The notes: a model not told the origin generated them from the letters alone. 64,000 nt of DNA from Leucobacter chromiireducens (GCF_003917135.1 NZ_RPDI01000001.1:124001-188000), one strand, 5' to 3'. Counted from the first letter of the stretch, positions 34,033 to 42,692 are shown. Translations and numbers: made by a program.

Positions 34033-35673
34033 ATGCACGAACGCGCAGGCACGAAAGCCCGACCCGAAGACCTCGTCGACGTCGACGCCCTGCTCCTGGC
34101 GTACGCCGAGACGACGCCGGACCTCGCGAACCCGGCGCAGCGCGTCGTGTTCGGCACCTCAGGGCACCGCGGCTCGGCGTTCTCCGGCGCGTTCACCGAC
34201 GCGCACATCGCCGCCATCAGCGCCGCCATCGCGGAGTACCGCGCGGCACAGGGCATCGCCGGCCCGCTCTTCATCGGTGCAGACACGCACCCGCTGTCGG
34301 CGCCAGCCGAGCGCACCGCCGTCGAGGTGCTGCTCGCCGCTGGGGTCGACGTGCGCCCCTCCGCCGGGGAGGGCGACGCCTGGTTCGTCCCCACCCCGGC
34401 GCTCAGCCACGCGATCCTCGCCCACAACCGCGGGCTGGCGGCCGACGATCCGGCGCGCGCCGATGGCATCGTCGTCACCCCGAGCCACAATCCGCCGGCC
34501 GACGGCGGCTTCAAGTACAACCCCCCGCACGGCGGTCCGGCGGACAGCGACGCGACGAACTGGATCGCGGCGCGCGCAAACGCACTGCTCGAGGCGGGCA
34601 TCGCCGCGATCCCGCGCGCGGACGCCCACGCCGTCGCCTCCGCCGAGCGCTTCGACTTCCTCGGCGGCTACGTCGACGACCTCACCGAGGTGATCGACCT
34701 CGCGGCGATCCGCGACGCCGGCACCGCGTTCGCCGCGCACCCGCTCGGCGGGGCGAGCGTCGCGTACTGGGCGGCGATCCGGGATCGGCACGAGCTGAAC
34801 GTCACGGTGCTCGGCCCCGGGGTCGACCCGCAGTGGGGGTTCATGCACCTCGACTGGGACGGCAAGATCCGGATGGATCCGTCCTCGGCGAACGTGATGT
34901 CAACGGTCGACGCGTTCCGCGCGGAGTTCTCCCTGATCACGGGCAACGACGCGGACGCTGATCGCCACGGCATCGTGACCGCCGATGGGCTGATGAACCC
35001 GAACCACTTCCTCGCGGTGGCGATCGACTACCTGCTCACGCACCGGCCAGCCTGGCCGGCAGCGGCGGGCATCGGCAAGACGCTCGTGTCCTCCGCGATG
35101 ATCGACCGCGTGGTGGACTCGCACGGCCGCGCGCTGCTCGAGGTGCCCGTCGGCTTCAAGTGGTTCGTGCCCGGCCTGTTCGACGGCACCGTGGTGTTCG
35201 GCGGGGAGGAGAGCGCTGGGGCGTCCTTCCAGCGCCTCGACGGCACCGCGTGGAGCACGGACAAGGACGGCATCCTGCTTGCCCTGCTCGCCGCCGAGAT
35301 CCAGGCGGTCACTGGCCAGTCGCCGTCGGCGCGCTACGACGAGCTCGTCGCGCGGCACGGTGCGCCGGCGTACGCGCGCATCGACGCGGCGGCGACGCCG
35401 GAGCAGAAGGCGCGGCTCGGGGCGCTCGCGCCGAGCGATGTCACGGACACGGAGCTCGCGGGGGATCCCATCATCGCGATCCTCACCCGCGCGCCGGGCA
35501 ACGACGCGGCGATCGGCGGGCTCAAGGTGCAGACCGAGCACGCCTGGTTCGCGGCACGCCCCTCGGGCACCGAGGACGTCATGAAGATCTACGCCGAGTC
35601 GTTCCGCGGGCCCGAGCATCTCGCGCTCGTGCAGCAGGCCGCGCAGGCGCTCGTCGCCCGCGTGCTCCGATAA
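34033..35673 (+). CDS. pgm: Phosphoglucomutase (alpha-D-glucose phosphate specific)
   Basis: This 546-aa enzyme interconverts glucose 1-phosphate and glucose 6-phosphate. The phosphoserine is Ser151 in VTPSHNPPADGG. GNDADADRHG binds the metal. GGEESAGASF contacts the sugar, and RPSGTEDVMKIYAESF is the phosphate-binding end. Length and motif order fit the bacterial Pgm type. GGAGG precedes the ATG at 34033. It is followed 9 nt later by pheA, which has its own -10 over the pgm stop. Confidence 0.93.
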   Translation: MHERAGTKARPEDLVDVDALLLAYAETTPDLANPAQRVVFGTSGHRGSAFSGAFTDAHIAAISAAIAEYRAAQGIAGPLFIGADTHPLSAPAERTAVEVLLAAGVDVRPSAGEGDAWFVPTPALSHAILAHNRGLAADDPARADGIVVTPSHNPPADGGFKYNPPHGGPADSDATNWIAARANALLEAGIAAIPRADAHAVASAERFDFLGGYVDDLTEVIDLAAIRDAGTAFAAHPLGGASVAYWAAIRDRHELNVTVLGPGVDPQWGFMHLDWDGKIRMDPSSANVMSTVDAFRAEFSLITGNDADADRHGIVTADGLMNPNHFLAVAIDYLLTHRPAWPAAAGIGKTLVSSAMIDRVVDSHGRALLEVPVGFKWFVPGLFDGTVVFGGEESAGASFQRLDGTAWSTDKDGILLALLAAEIQAVTGQSPSARYDELVARHGAPAYARIDAAATPEQKARLGALAPSDVTDTELAGDPIIAILTRAPGNDAAIGGLKVQTEHAWFAARPSGTEDVMKIYAESFRGPEHLALVQQAAQALVARVLR

Positions 35674-35676
35674 CCT
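35671..35676 (+). promoter_or_regulatory. -10 element of pheA (leaderless start)
   Basis: TAACCT overlaps the TAA stop of pgm and ends 6 nt before the ATG of pheA at 35683. Confidence 0.5.
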
Positions 35677-35682
35677 AGGGCC

Positions 35683-36642
35683 ATGTCTGAGACCACTGCC
35701 GCCTCCCGCCGCTACTCCTACCTGGGGCCTGCCGGGACGTTTACGGAGGCGGCCCTGAAGCAGGCGCCCGAGGCCGCGGGCCAGGAGTGGCACCCGGTCG
35801 ACAACCTGGGCGAGGCCCTCGGCGACGTCGTGTCGGGGCGGAGCGACGCGGCGATGATCGCGATCGAGAACTCGATCGACGGCGGCGTGACCGTGGCGCA
35901 GGACCTCCTCGCCACGATCCCCGGCCTCCGCATTGTGGGGGAGTACCTCGTGCCCGTGCGCTTCGTGCTGGTGGCGAAGCCGGGCACGCGCCTCGAGGAC
36001 GTGCGCGTGGTGTCCGGGCACCCGGTGGCGTACGGGCAGTGCCGCAACTGGTTGGACGCGCACACGTCCCAGCACCGCCATCTCGTCGCCACCTCGAACG
36101 TGCAGGCCGCCGCCGATCTGTTCGACCCGACCAAGGGGATCGACGCGGCGATCGCGCCCCCCGGCATCGAGGAGCACTACGACGTTGAGGTGCTCGCGGA
36201 GGGGATCGCGGAGAATCCGGACGCGGTGACGCGCTTCGTGATGGTGAGTCGCACGGTGCCCGTGGGCGAGCCGACGGGGGCGGACAAGACCTCGCTGATC
36301 ATCGAGCTCCCCGAGGATCGCTCCGGCGCGCTGCTCGATCTGCTCGAGCAGTTCGCCACACGCGGGGTGAACCTGACGCTGCTCGCGTCGCGGCCGATCG
36401 GCGATCGGATGGGGCGCTACCGCTTCGTGCTCGACGCCGAGGGCCACGTGAAGGACGCTCGCGTCGCCGACGCCCTGCTCGGGGTGAAGCGGTTCAGCCC
36501 GAAGGTCGTGTTCCTCGGCTCGTACCCGCGCGCCGATCGCATCGCCGCCACCACTCGCGCGGCGCACGACGACGACGCGTTCCGCGACGCCCGCGACTGG
36601 CTGCGCGGCGTGATCGAGGGCACCGCGGACGGCGAGGCGTAG
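35683..36642 (+). CDS. pheA: Prephenate dehydratase
   Basis: This 319-aa enzyme makes phenylpyruvate from prephenate in phenylalanine synthesis. The N-terminal YSYLGPAGTFTEAAL and IENSIDGGVT are conserved, and TRFVMVSR is the catalytic motif. An ACT domain from about residue 205 (TSLIIELPEDRSGALLDLLE) gives phenylalanine feedback. There is no chorismate mutase domain, as is usual in actinobacteria. A -10 sits directly upstream. Confidence 0.93.
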   Translation: MSETTAASRRYSYLGPAGTFTEAALKQAPEAAGQEWHPVDNLGEALGDVVSGRSDAAMIAIENSIDGGVTVAQDLLATIPGLRIVGEYLVPVRFVLVAKPGTRLEDVRVVSGHPVAYGQCRNWLDAHTSQHRHLVATSNVQAAADLFDPTKGIDAAIAPPGIEEHYDVEVLAEGIAENPDAVTRFVMVSRTVPVGEPTGADKTSLIIELPEDRSGALLDLLEQFATRGVNLTLLASRPIGDRMGRYRFVLDAEGHVKDARVADALLGVKRFSPKVVFLGSYPRADRIAATTRAAHDDDAFRDARDWLRGVIEGTADGEA

Positions 36643-36695
36643 CCGCCGCTCGCCGCCCACTGCTGCGCGCCAGACCCGGGCGCAGTCCTCTCTTC

Positions 36696-36701
36696 TTGAC
36701 A
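36696..36701 (+). promoter_or_regulatory. -35 element of the padR operon
   Basis: TTGACA matches the -35 consensus fully. The -10 must fall within the palindrome that follows; several weak hexamers fit. The ATG of the PadR gene is about 130 nt downstream. Confidence 0.5.
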
Positions 36702-36703
36702 GC

Positions 36704-36730
36704 GCACTATTGTGTAATGCACACTAGTGC
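36704..36730. promoter_or_regulatory. Probable PadR operator
   Basis: A 27-bp inverted repeat: GCACTATTGTGT, centre AAT, GCACACTAGTGC, with 10 of 12 positions complementary. It holds a TGTG...CACA core and overlaps the promoter directly after TTGACA. The sequence is AT-richer than its surroundings. PadR proteins usually repress their own operons through such sites. Confidence 0.6.
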
Positions 36731-36833
36731 GGACGCGGGAGATGCGACGCGGCCGCGATCCCGCACGGTTTCTCGATCGGGATCGCGGCCGTGCCGCACG
36801 CTGCTCCCGTGCGCGGTCCAGGAAAGGAAACGG

Positions 36834-37211
36834 ATGGATGCGACTCAGCTCCTGAAGGGCGTGCTCGACGCCGCGGTGCTCGCCGTCGTGCAGCGCGAGG
36901 ACGGCTACGGCTACGACGTGGTGCGCCGCCTGCGTGAGGCTGGCCTCGCCGAGGTCGGCGACGCCTCCGTGTACGGCACGCTGCGCAGGCTCTACGCGGC
37001 CGGCGCGCTGTCCACCTATGTGGTCCCCTCCGAGGGGGGCCCGCACCGCAAGTACTACAGCATCACCCCGGCAGGGCACGAGCTGCTCGCCGAGCAGCGC
37101 GCCGGGTGGGACCGCTTCGCCGGGACGCTGACCCGCCTCATCTCACCGGATTCACACGCCACAGCGGCTGCAGGGGCGACGCCCGCCGCGCAGGAAGGAG
37201 CCAGCGCATGA
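36834..37211 (+). CDS. PadR family transcriptional regulator
   Basis: A 125-aa regulator with a PadR winged helix: LLKGVLDAAVLAVVQREDGYGYDVV, then ASVYGTLRRLYAAGAL and GPHRKYYSITPAGHELL. It is of the short class (about 110 aa) plus an Ala-rich tail. GGAAAGG precedes the ATG at 36834. It overlaps the next membrane protein gene by 4 nt (ATGA), a conserved pairing in which PadR controls a partner with an N-terminal HAAS-like domain. The promoter palindrome suggests autoregulation. Confidence 0.9.
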   Translation: MDATQLLKGVLDAAVLAVVQREDGYGYDVVRRLREAGLAEVGDASVYGTLRRLYAAGALSTYVVPSEGGPHRKYYSITPAGHELLAEQRAGWDRFAGTLTRLISPDSHATAAAGATPAAQEGASA

Positions 37212-38344
37212 CCACCGCATCGCGCACCCCAGAGGGCCACGCGCCCGAGGACTGGAACGCCACGACTCCGCTGCCCGGCACCGTGCCAGCCGCCGAGCCG
37301 GGCACCGCAGGCAGCCGCGAGGCCCGCGCGCGCACCTTCGTCGCAGCGGTGCGCTCGCAGCTCGCCGATCTCGGCCAGGACGAGGTCGATGAGCTCACCG
37401 ACGGCCTCGCCGCAGACCTCACCGACCGGCTCGGCGAGGATCCCGCGCTCGGCGACCCCGTGAAGTACGCCGCTGAGCTCCGGCAGGCCGCCGGGCTCCC
37501 GCAGCGCAGCGGCCAGGCCGGGCAGCGGCCCAGCCTCGCCGAGCGCTCGGCGGCGTGGAGCGCCGGCTGGCAGGCCTGGTGGGAGGCCACCCCGGCCCGT
37601 GTCGCCGTGCGCGACTTCGCGGGTGCACTCCGCCCCCTGTGGTGGCTCGCGCGCGGCGCGGCGCTCGCCGCCGTCGTGTGCCTCTTCGCCGGCATCCCGA
37701 TCCGCTCGCTGCTGTGGGCGGGGCTCGCCGTCGCCGCCGTGATCGTCAGCGTCCAGTGGGGGCGCGGGCGGTGGGCGCCCGCCGGCTGGGGCGTGTGGCT
37801 GCGCCGCCTCGCGAGCGCGGTCGCGGTGTTCGCGATCGTGGTCCTCACGCCGACGGCGATCGATGTGCTGCGCGGGGCCAGCGGCGGGGCCGCCGAAGCG
37901 CCCGAGTATCAGCAGAGCTTCGGGCTCACCACCGACGGCGCTGAGATCTTCAACATCTTCGCCTACGACTGCGCCGGGCAGCCGCTCGACGGCGTCCAGC
38001 TCTTCACGCAGGACGGCACGCCGCTCCACACCGGCTCGGGGAGCCCAGCGGAGAGCGGCTGGATGCCCACCTCGGGCTACGACCCCGAGACCGGCGAGTA
38101 CCTCGAGTACCGCCGCAACGCGGTCACCGCGATGCCAGACGAGTGGAACGTGTTCCCGCTCCGCGAGGCGCGCGAGGTCGCCGCGATGCCACTGGACGCG
38201 AGCGCACCGGGCGACGCGCCGACGCTGCCATACGAGCGCGTCACCGGGCTCGGCAACTGCGATGCGGAGGCCGCGACGCCCGAGACCTCGGACACCGCGA
38301 AGCCCGAGACCTCGAACACCGCGAAGCCCGAGACCGCGGACTGA
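37208..38344 (+). CDS. HAAS-type membrane protein, partner of PadR
   Basis: A 378-aa protein. Residues about 35-100 look like a HAAS/DUF1700-type helical domain (FVAAVRSQLADLGQDEVDEL and LAADLTDRLGEDP). Three or four hydrophobic segments follow between residues about 140 and 230. A soluble outer part with two Cys and a short repeat end (PETSDTAK, PETSNTAK, PETAD, coded by 24-nt tandem units at 38279-38342) completes it. The family is tied to PadR regulation of envelope functions, but its role here is unknown. Confidence 0.7.
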   Translation: MTTASRTPEGHAPEDWNATTPLPGTVPAAEPGTAGSREARARTFVAAVRSQLADLGQDEVDELTDGLAADLTDRLGEDPALGDPVKYAAELRQAAGLPQRSGQAGQRPSLAERSAAWSAGWQAWWEATPARVAVRDFAGALRPLWWLARGAALAAVVCLFAGIPIRSLLWAGLAVAAVIVSVQWGRGRWAPAGWGVWLRRLASAVAVFAIVVLTPTAIDVLRGASGGAAEAPEYQQSFGLTTDGAEIFNIFAYDCAGQPLDGVQLFTQDGTPLHTGSGSPAESGWMPTSGYDPETGEYLEYRRNAVTAMPDEWNVFPLREAREVAAMPLDASAPGDAPTLPYERVTGLGNCDAEAATPETSDTAKPETSNTAKPETAD

Positions 38345-38373
38345 TCCCGCGCAGTTTCCCGGGGTGGCTGGCG

Positions 38374-39372
38374 CTACGCCTGCGCCTTCCACTCCGGGAG
38401 CACGCGCACCAGGAGCGCACCGGGATCGACCACGCCGCTCACCGCGAGTGCGTACCCGAAGTCGTCGCCGTCGAGCTGCACCGGCTCGGGCTGCGACACG
38501 GACAGCGCATAGCTGCGCACCTGCGAGTAGTTCACCGACTTCGTGTCGTTCGTGAGATCGATGATCTTGCGCCCGGCCTTCGACTTCCTGAGCACCCCGT
38601 TCTCCCACCCGATCTTGTTCCAGATGCGCAACCAGGAGAACGCCCCGAGCGGCCGCAGCGCGACGATGTCGAGCAGCCCATCGTCGAGCTTCGCCTCGGG
38701 GATGAGAAGTACCCCGCCCGGCATGAGTCCGCAGTTGCCGATCATCACGGTGTACACCGACAGCGGCTTGAGCGGGGAGTTGTCGATCGAGTAGTGGATC
38801 TGGAGGGGTCCATCGCGCAGCATGGTGCGCACCCCGGCGTCGACGTACGCCAGCCAGCCGAGCCGCTTCTTCAGTGTGGCGCGCGTCGCCGAGATGGCAC
38901 GCGCGTCGAGGCCCATGCCGGCGAGCACGAGGAACAGGTGCTCGTCCGCGCTCTCGTCCTCGCGCGTGATCGTCAGGATCCCGACGTCCACCGCGCGGTT
39001 GCGGCCCGTGAACGCGGCGCGCACGGCCTCGTCGATGCGCGTGAGTGGCACCCCCAGGTTGCGCGCCAGCAGGTTGCCGGTGCCCTGCGGGATGATCACG
39101 AGCGGGATCCCCGAGCCGCGCAGCACCTCCGACACCGCGCGGATCGTGCCGTCACCCCCGCTCGCGAGCACCACGCTCGCGCCGCGCTCGAGCGCTCGGC
39201 GCGCAGCGCCAACGCCAGCGTCGTGCGCCTCGGTCTCGTGCCACTGCGTCGGCGCCCAGCCGTGCCGCCGCTCCTGCATCATCACCGCTGAGCGCAGCGC
39301 CGCGAGGTCCGTCTTCAGCGGGTGGTACACGACTGCCGCGCTCGGCTGATGCCGCTCCGGGGGTGCGATCAT
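38374..39372 (-). CDS. Diacylglycerol/lipid kinase family protein
   Basis: A 332-aa kinase of the DAGK/sphingosine kinase fold. The nucleotide motif VLASGGDGTIRAVSEVL is clear, then PLVIIPQGTGNLLARNLG. GGVLLIPEAKLDDGLLDIV is the conserved C-terminal part. It probably phosphorylates diacylglycerol or a related lipid at the membrane face. TACGCT ends 6 nt before the ATG at 39372, so it is probably leaderless. It is divergent from serS. Confidence 0.9.
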   Translation of the reverse strand: MIAPPERHQPSAAVVYHPLKTDLAALRSAVMMQERRHGWAPTQWHETEAHDAGVGAARRALERGASVVLASGGDGTIRAVSEVLRGSGIPLVIIPQGTGNLLARNLGVPLTRIDEAVRAAFTGRNRAVDVGILTITREDESADEHLFLVLAGMGLDARAISATRATLKKRLGWLAYVDAGVRTMLRDGPLQIHYSIDNSPLKPLSVYTVMIGNCGLMPGGVLLIPEAKLDDGLLDIVALRPLGAFSWLRIWNKIGWENGVLRKSKAGRKIIDLTNDTKSVNYSQVRSYALSVSQPEPVQLDGDDFGYALAVSGVVDPGALLVRVLPEWKAQA

Positions 39373-39378
39373 GGCTCA

Positions 39379-39384
39379 AGCGTA
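39379..39384 (-). promoter_or_regulatory. -10 element of the lipid kinase gene (leaderless start)
   Basis: TACGCT on the minus strand, 6 nt before the ATG at 39372. Confidence 0.6.
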
Positions 39385-39417
39385 GTGCCAGGCCGCCAGC
39401 GCCCAGCTCCGCACGGG

Positions 39418-39423
39418 TAAGCT
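39418..39423 (+). promoter_or_regulatory. -10 element of serS (leaderless start)
   Basis: TAAGCT ends 7 nt before the GTG of serS at 39431. There is no ribosome-binding sequence between them. Confidence 0.6.
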
Positions 39424-39430
39424 GGGCGAT

Positions 39431-40702
39431 GTGATCGATCCAGTACTCCTCCGCACCGATCCTGAGGCCGTCAAGCGTTCGCAGCGCGCGCGTGGAAACA
39501 GCGAGGCGGTGGTCGACGAAGCGCTCGCAGCTGACGCGTCTCGCCGCGCAGCGCTCACCGAGTTCGAGTCGCTCCGCGCCGAGCAGAACGAGTTCGGCAA
39601 GCAGGTGAAGGCCGCCTCCAAGGAGGACAAGCCGGCGCTCATCGCGCGCGCGCAGGAGCTTGCGGCAGCGGTGAAGGCCGCTGACGCTCGGGCGAAGGCC
39701 GCTGAGGCGGAGTTCGCCGCGGTCTCGATGCGCATCGAGAACCTCGTGATCGATGGTGTGCCGGCCGGCGGCGAGGAGAACTTCGTCACGCTGCGGACGG
39801 TGGGCGAGAAGCCCGAGTTCGACTTCCCCGCGCGCGACCACCTGGAGCTCGGCGAGCTGCTCGGCGCCATCGACATGGAGCGCGGCGCGAAGGTCTCTGG
39901 CGCACGGTTCTACTTCCTGCGCGGGGTGGGCGCGCGGCTCGAGCTCGCGCTCATGAACCTCGCGCTGGATCGCGCGCTGGCCCACGGCTTCACCCCGCTC
40001 ATCACGCCGACGCTCGTGAAGCCAGAGGTGATGCGCGGCACCGGTTTCCTCGGCGAGCACGCCGACGAGGTGTACCACCTGCCAGCCGACGACCTCTTCC
40101 TCACGGGGACGAGCGAGGTGGCACTCGCCGGGTACCACGCCGACGAGATCATCGACCTCGGCGCCGGCGCCATGCGCTACGCCGGCTGGTCCACCTGCTA
40201 CCGCCGCGAGGCCGGCTCGCACGGCAAGGACACCCGCGGCATCCTGCGCGTGCATCAGTTCAACAAACTCGAGATGTTCGTGTACGCGGACCCGGCAGAC
40301 GCCGAGGCCGAGCACGACCGCCTGGTCGGCTGGCAGGAGGAGATGCTCCAGTCGCTCGGCCTCCACTACCGCGTGATCGACGTCGCCGCGGGGGATCTCG
40401 GCTCGAGCGCCGCGCGCAAGTTCGACATCGAGGCGTGGGTGCCTACGCAGGATGCGTACCGCGAGCTCACCTCGACCTCGAACTGCACGACGTACCAGTC
40501 GCGCCGCCTCGCCACGCGTTTCCGCACCGAGAGCGGCAAGACCAGCCCGGTCGCCACGCTGAACGGCACGCTGGCCACCACGCGCTGGCTCGTCGCGATC
40601 CTCGAAACGCACCAGCGCGCCGACGGCAGCGTGACGGTGCCCGAGGCGCTGCGCCCCTACCTGGGCGGCCTCGAGGTGCTGACGCCGATCGGCGAGGGAT
40701 AG
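39431..40702 (+). CDS. serS: Seryl-tRNA synthetase
   Basis: This 423-aa class II synthetase charges tRNA-Ser. Residues about 1-105 form the long antiparallel coiled-coil arm that grips the tRNA. Motif 2 is [20 protein letters not shown], followed by [10 protein letters not shown], and motif 3 is [17 protein letters not shown]. The GTG at 39431 gives the standard N-terminus [16 protein letters not shown] tRNA-Ser gene lies 0.9 kb downstream. A HAD hydrolase gene follows after 3 nt, so the two are co-transcribed. Confidence 0.95.
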   Translation: MIDPVLLRTDPEAVKRSQRARGNSEAVVDEALAADASRRAALTEFESLRAEQNEFGKQVKAASKEDKPALIARAQELAAAVKAADARAKAAEAEFAAVSMRIENLVIDGVPAGGEENFVTLRTVGEKPEFDFPARDHLELGELLGAIDMERGAKVSGARFYFLRGVGARLELALMNLALDRALAHGFTPLITPTLVKPEVMRGTGFLGEHADEVYHLPADDLFLTGTSEVALAGYHADEIIDLGAGAMRYAGWSTCYRREAGSHGKDTRGILRVHQFNKLEMFVYADPADAEAEHDRLVGWQEEMLQSLGLHYRVIDVAAGDLGSSAARKFDIEAWVPTQDAYRELTSTSNCTTYQSRRLATRFRTESGKTSPVATLNGTLATTRWLVAILETHQRADGSVTVPEALRPYLGGLEVLTPIGEG

Positions 40703-40705
40703 TCG

Positions 40706-41584
40706 ATGACCGCGCTCTCGCTGCAGGCCGTGACCGACACTGAGCGGCACCTCATCGCGCTCGACCTGGACGGGACCGTGCTGAGCCACGGCTTCGGCGA
40801 GGGCGCTGGCGACGACCCGGCCGGCGGGCGCATCGATCCGGATCTCGCCGCTGCCATTCGCGCGCTGAACGCCGCGGGGCACGAGGTGGTCATCGCGACC
40901 GGCCGCTCGGTTGACGCGACGCTGCCCATCGTTGAGCGCCTCGGTATCCGCCCCCAGTGGGTGGTCGCGGCGAACGGCGCGGTCACGCTGAAGCGCGACG
41001 CGCTCGCGCCGCGCGCCTACCGCCGGGAAATGGTCGAGGCGTTCGACCCGAGCGAGGCGCTGCAGAAGATCCGCACGCAGCTCGTCACCGCGCGCTTCGC
41101 CGTGGAGCTCGCCGACGGCGGCTTCCTGTACACGGAGCAGATCCCCACGGGCACGCTGCCCTCGGAGCAGCGCCAGGTGGCGTTCGAGGAGCTCCTCGGC
41201 GTGCAGGCCTCGCGCGTGGTCGTCGTGTCCCCGGATCACCGGCTGGAGGAGTTCGTCGGCGCGGTGCGCACGCTGGGGCTCACGCACGTCTCGTACGCGG
41301 TCGGCACCACGTCGTGGCTCGACATCGCGCCCGATGGGGTGACGAAGGCGAGCGCGCTCGAGGTGGTGCGCGAGCGGCTCGGGATCGACGCGTCGCGCGT
41401 CTTCGCCGCGGGCGACGGCCGCAACGACATCGACATGCTCGCGTGGGCCGCGCGCCGCGGTGACGGGGTGGCGATGGGGCAGGCGGTTCCCGAGGTGCAG
41501 AAGGTGGCCTCGCGCGTCACCGGCACGATCGAGGAGAACGGCCTGCTGACCGCGCTGCGCGAGCGTTTCCCCAGCCTCGGCTGA
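40706..41584 (+). CDS. HAD-IIB (Cof-type) hydrolase
   Basis: A 292-aa HAD phosphatase of the Cof subclass. The nucleophile motif is IALDLDGTVLSHG near residue 15. TGRSVDATLPI is in the motif II region, and FAAGDGRNDIDMLAWA is motif IV. Its substrate is unknown; relatives act on sugar phosphates or flavin precursors. It is coupled to serS by a 3-nt gap, an arrangement seen in other actinobacteria. Confidence 0.9.
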   Translation: MTALSLQAVTDTERHLIALDLDGTVLSHGFGEGAGDDPAGGRIDPDLAAAIRALNAAGHEVVIATGRSVDATLPIVERLGIRPQWVVAANGAVTLKRDALAPRAYRREMVEAFDPSEALQKIRTQLVTARFAVELADGGFLYTEQIPTGTLPSEQRQVAFEELLGVQASRVVVVSPDHRLEEFVGAVRTLGLTHVSYAVGTTSWLDIAPDGVTKASALEVVRERLGIDASRVFAAGDGRNDIDMLAWAARRGDGVAMGQAVPEVQKVASRVTGTIEENGLLTALRERFPSLG

Positions 41585-41617
41585 GGCCAGCCGTCGCTGC
41601 GGGTGCGCACTGTTTGC

Positions 41618-41623
41618 TAGGCT
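41618..41623 (+). promoter_or_regulatory. -10 element of the tRNA-Ser gene
   Basis: TAGGCT ends 7 nt before the first base of the mature tRNA, so the transcript may start at or within a base of the mature 5' end. Confidence 0.5.
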
Positions 41624-41630
41624 CATCGGT

Positions 41631-41718
41631 GGAGGGTTGTCCGAGCGGCCGAAGGAACTTGTCTTGAAAACAAGCAGGCGGTAACCCCGTCTCAGGGGTT
41701 CAAATCCCCTACCCTCCG
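41631..41718 (+). tRNA. tRNA-Ser (UGA)
   Basis: An 88-nt type II tRNA with a long variable arm. The acceptor stem pairs GGAGGGT with ACCCTCC. The anticodon loop CTTGAAA carries TGA at 41665-41667. The T loop reads GTTCAAATC. The discriminator is G at 41718 and CCA is encoded at 41719-41721. Confidence 0.95.
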
Positions 41719-41723
41719 CCAGG

Positions 41724-41753
41724 AAAAGCCCCTCACCCAGGTGAGGGGCTTTT
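41724..41753 (+). terminator. Terminator after tRNA-Ser
   Basis: A 13-bp stem, AAAAGCCCCTCAC with GTGAGGGGCTTTT, loop CCAG, ending in a T-run. This is a classic intrinsic terminator. Confidence 0.9.
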
Positions 41754-41822
41754 TGGTGCGCGGTGTCCGCCCGCTTGCCCGCACGCCCATCTGCCCACCT
41801 GCCGGCCCGCCCGACCGCCACG

Positions 41823-41887
41823 CCCAGCGATTCGGCGTATCCAAGCCCGAAGCAGGGAAACGGGCTTGGATACGCCGAATCGCTGGG
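41823..41887. repeat. 27-bp perfect inverted repeat
   Basis: Arms 41823-41849 and 41861-41887 are perfectly complementary, with an 11-nt loop. The right arm reads CGGGCTTGGATACGCCGAAT and then CGCTGGG. It ends 10 nt before the stop codon of the leftward membrane protein gene, so it can serve as that gene's terminator. Confidence 0.85.
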
Positions 41888-41897
41888 GGTGGGGTGG

Positions 41898-42371
41898 CTA
41901 GCCGAGTGGGTGCGGCACCATGCCGCCCTCGTCGAGTTCGTCCTCCTCGGGCTTCGGATCCCGCGCGTCAGCGTAGGCGAAGCCGAGGGCGGCGATCGCG
42001 AGCGCGAACGCAATGATCCCGAGCGGATTGCAGAGCGCGATCGACATTTCCGCCGAGAACGCGGAGCCCGAGGCGAGGCTGAGGATCGACTCGAGCGTGC
42101 CGTCCGCGAGGTCGGGCACGGTGAGGCCGAAGCCGAGCGCGCACAGCCACGCGAGGATAAGCGAGACGATCGTGCTGCGGCTCGTCTGCTTGCCGCGCTC
42201 GCGGGTGATGCTGATGCGGCGCGCGAGCCACAGCTGCAGGGCGGCGAAGGTGAGTCCGATCGCGGGCACGTACCACCACGACAGTGTGCCGCCAATGCCA
42301 AACATCCACCGCCCGAGCGACATCCACAGTGCCAGGATGATTCCGACGATGGCAACGACGCGGCTGTTCAC
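41898..42371 (-). CDS. Small integral membrane protein, unknown
   Basis: A 157-aa protein with four predicted membrane segments (about residues 4-24, 35-52, 72-90 and 115-140) and an acidic C-terminal tail (DPKPEEDELDEGG). I do not recognise a family. GTG 42371 is chosen because AGAGGAG lies 3-4 nt upstream; the longer frame reading MRAGHVGAPTQQK has no such site. It is a single gene between the tRNA-Ser terminator region and the tRNA-Thr promoter. Confidence 0.7.
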   Translation of the reverse strand: MNSRVVAIVGIILALWMSLGRWMFGIGGTLSWWYVPAIGLTFAALQLWLARRISITRERGKQTSRSTIVSLILAWLCALGFGLTVPDLADGTLESILSLASGSAFSAEMSIALCNPLGIIAFALAIAALGFAYADARDPKPEEDELDEGGMVPHPLG

Positions 42372-42436
42372 GCGCTCCTCTTTCTGTTGTGTTGGTGCGC
42401 CGACATGCCCGGCGCGCACGTACTAGCCAAGCAGAT

Positions 42437-42466
42437 TTCACATCCGGATGCGAAAGGTGTTATTCT
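42437..42466 (+). promoter_or_regulatory. Promoter of the tRNA-Thr/tRNA-Met pair
   Basis: TTCACA at 42437-42442, an 18-nt spacer, then TATTCT at 42461-42466. The start site would be near 42473, about 20 nt above tRNA-Thr. This is the only clear promoter before the two tRNAs. Confidence 0.55.
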
Positions 42467-42494
42467 CAAACGGTTGTCGCCGCGAGGTGGACAC

Positions 42495-42566
<72 letters not shown>

Positions 42567-42601
42567 CTGACTCTCTGGCTCGCCTTCGTGCGGGCCAGTT
42601 T

Positions 42602-42675
42602 GGCTGAGTAGCTCAGCTGGTTAGAGCGCACGACTCATAATCGTGAGGTCGCGGGATCGAGCCCCGCCTCAGCTA
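42602..42675 (+). tRNA. tRNA-Met (CAU), probably elongator
   Basis: A 74-nt cloverleaf. The acceptor pairs GGCTGAG with CTCAGCT (first pair G-U), discriminator A. The anticodon loop CTCATAA carries CAT at 42636-42638. A paired first position and the anticodon stem CACGA without the three G-C pairs of initiators point to the elongator form. A tRNA-Ile with modified CAU is the less likely alternative. Confidence 0.88.
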
Positions 42676-42692
42676 CAGAGAGTCACGCAAAG

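Noticed and set aside
39152-42355. A 1067-codon minus-strand open frame across serS and the HAD gene
   Set aside because: It crosses serS, a HAD gene and a tRNA gene on the other strand and has shadow-type composition. The real genes here have complete motifs.
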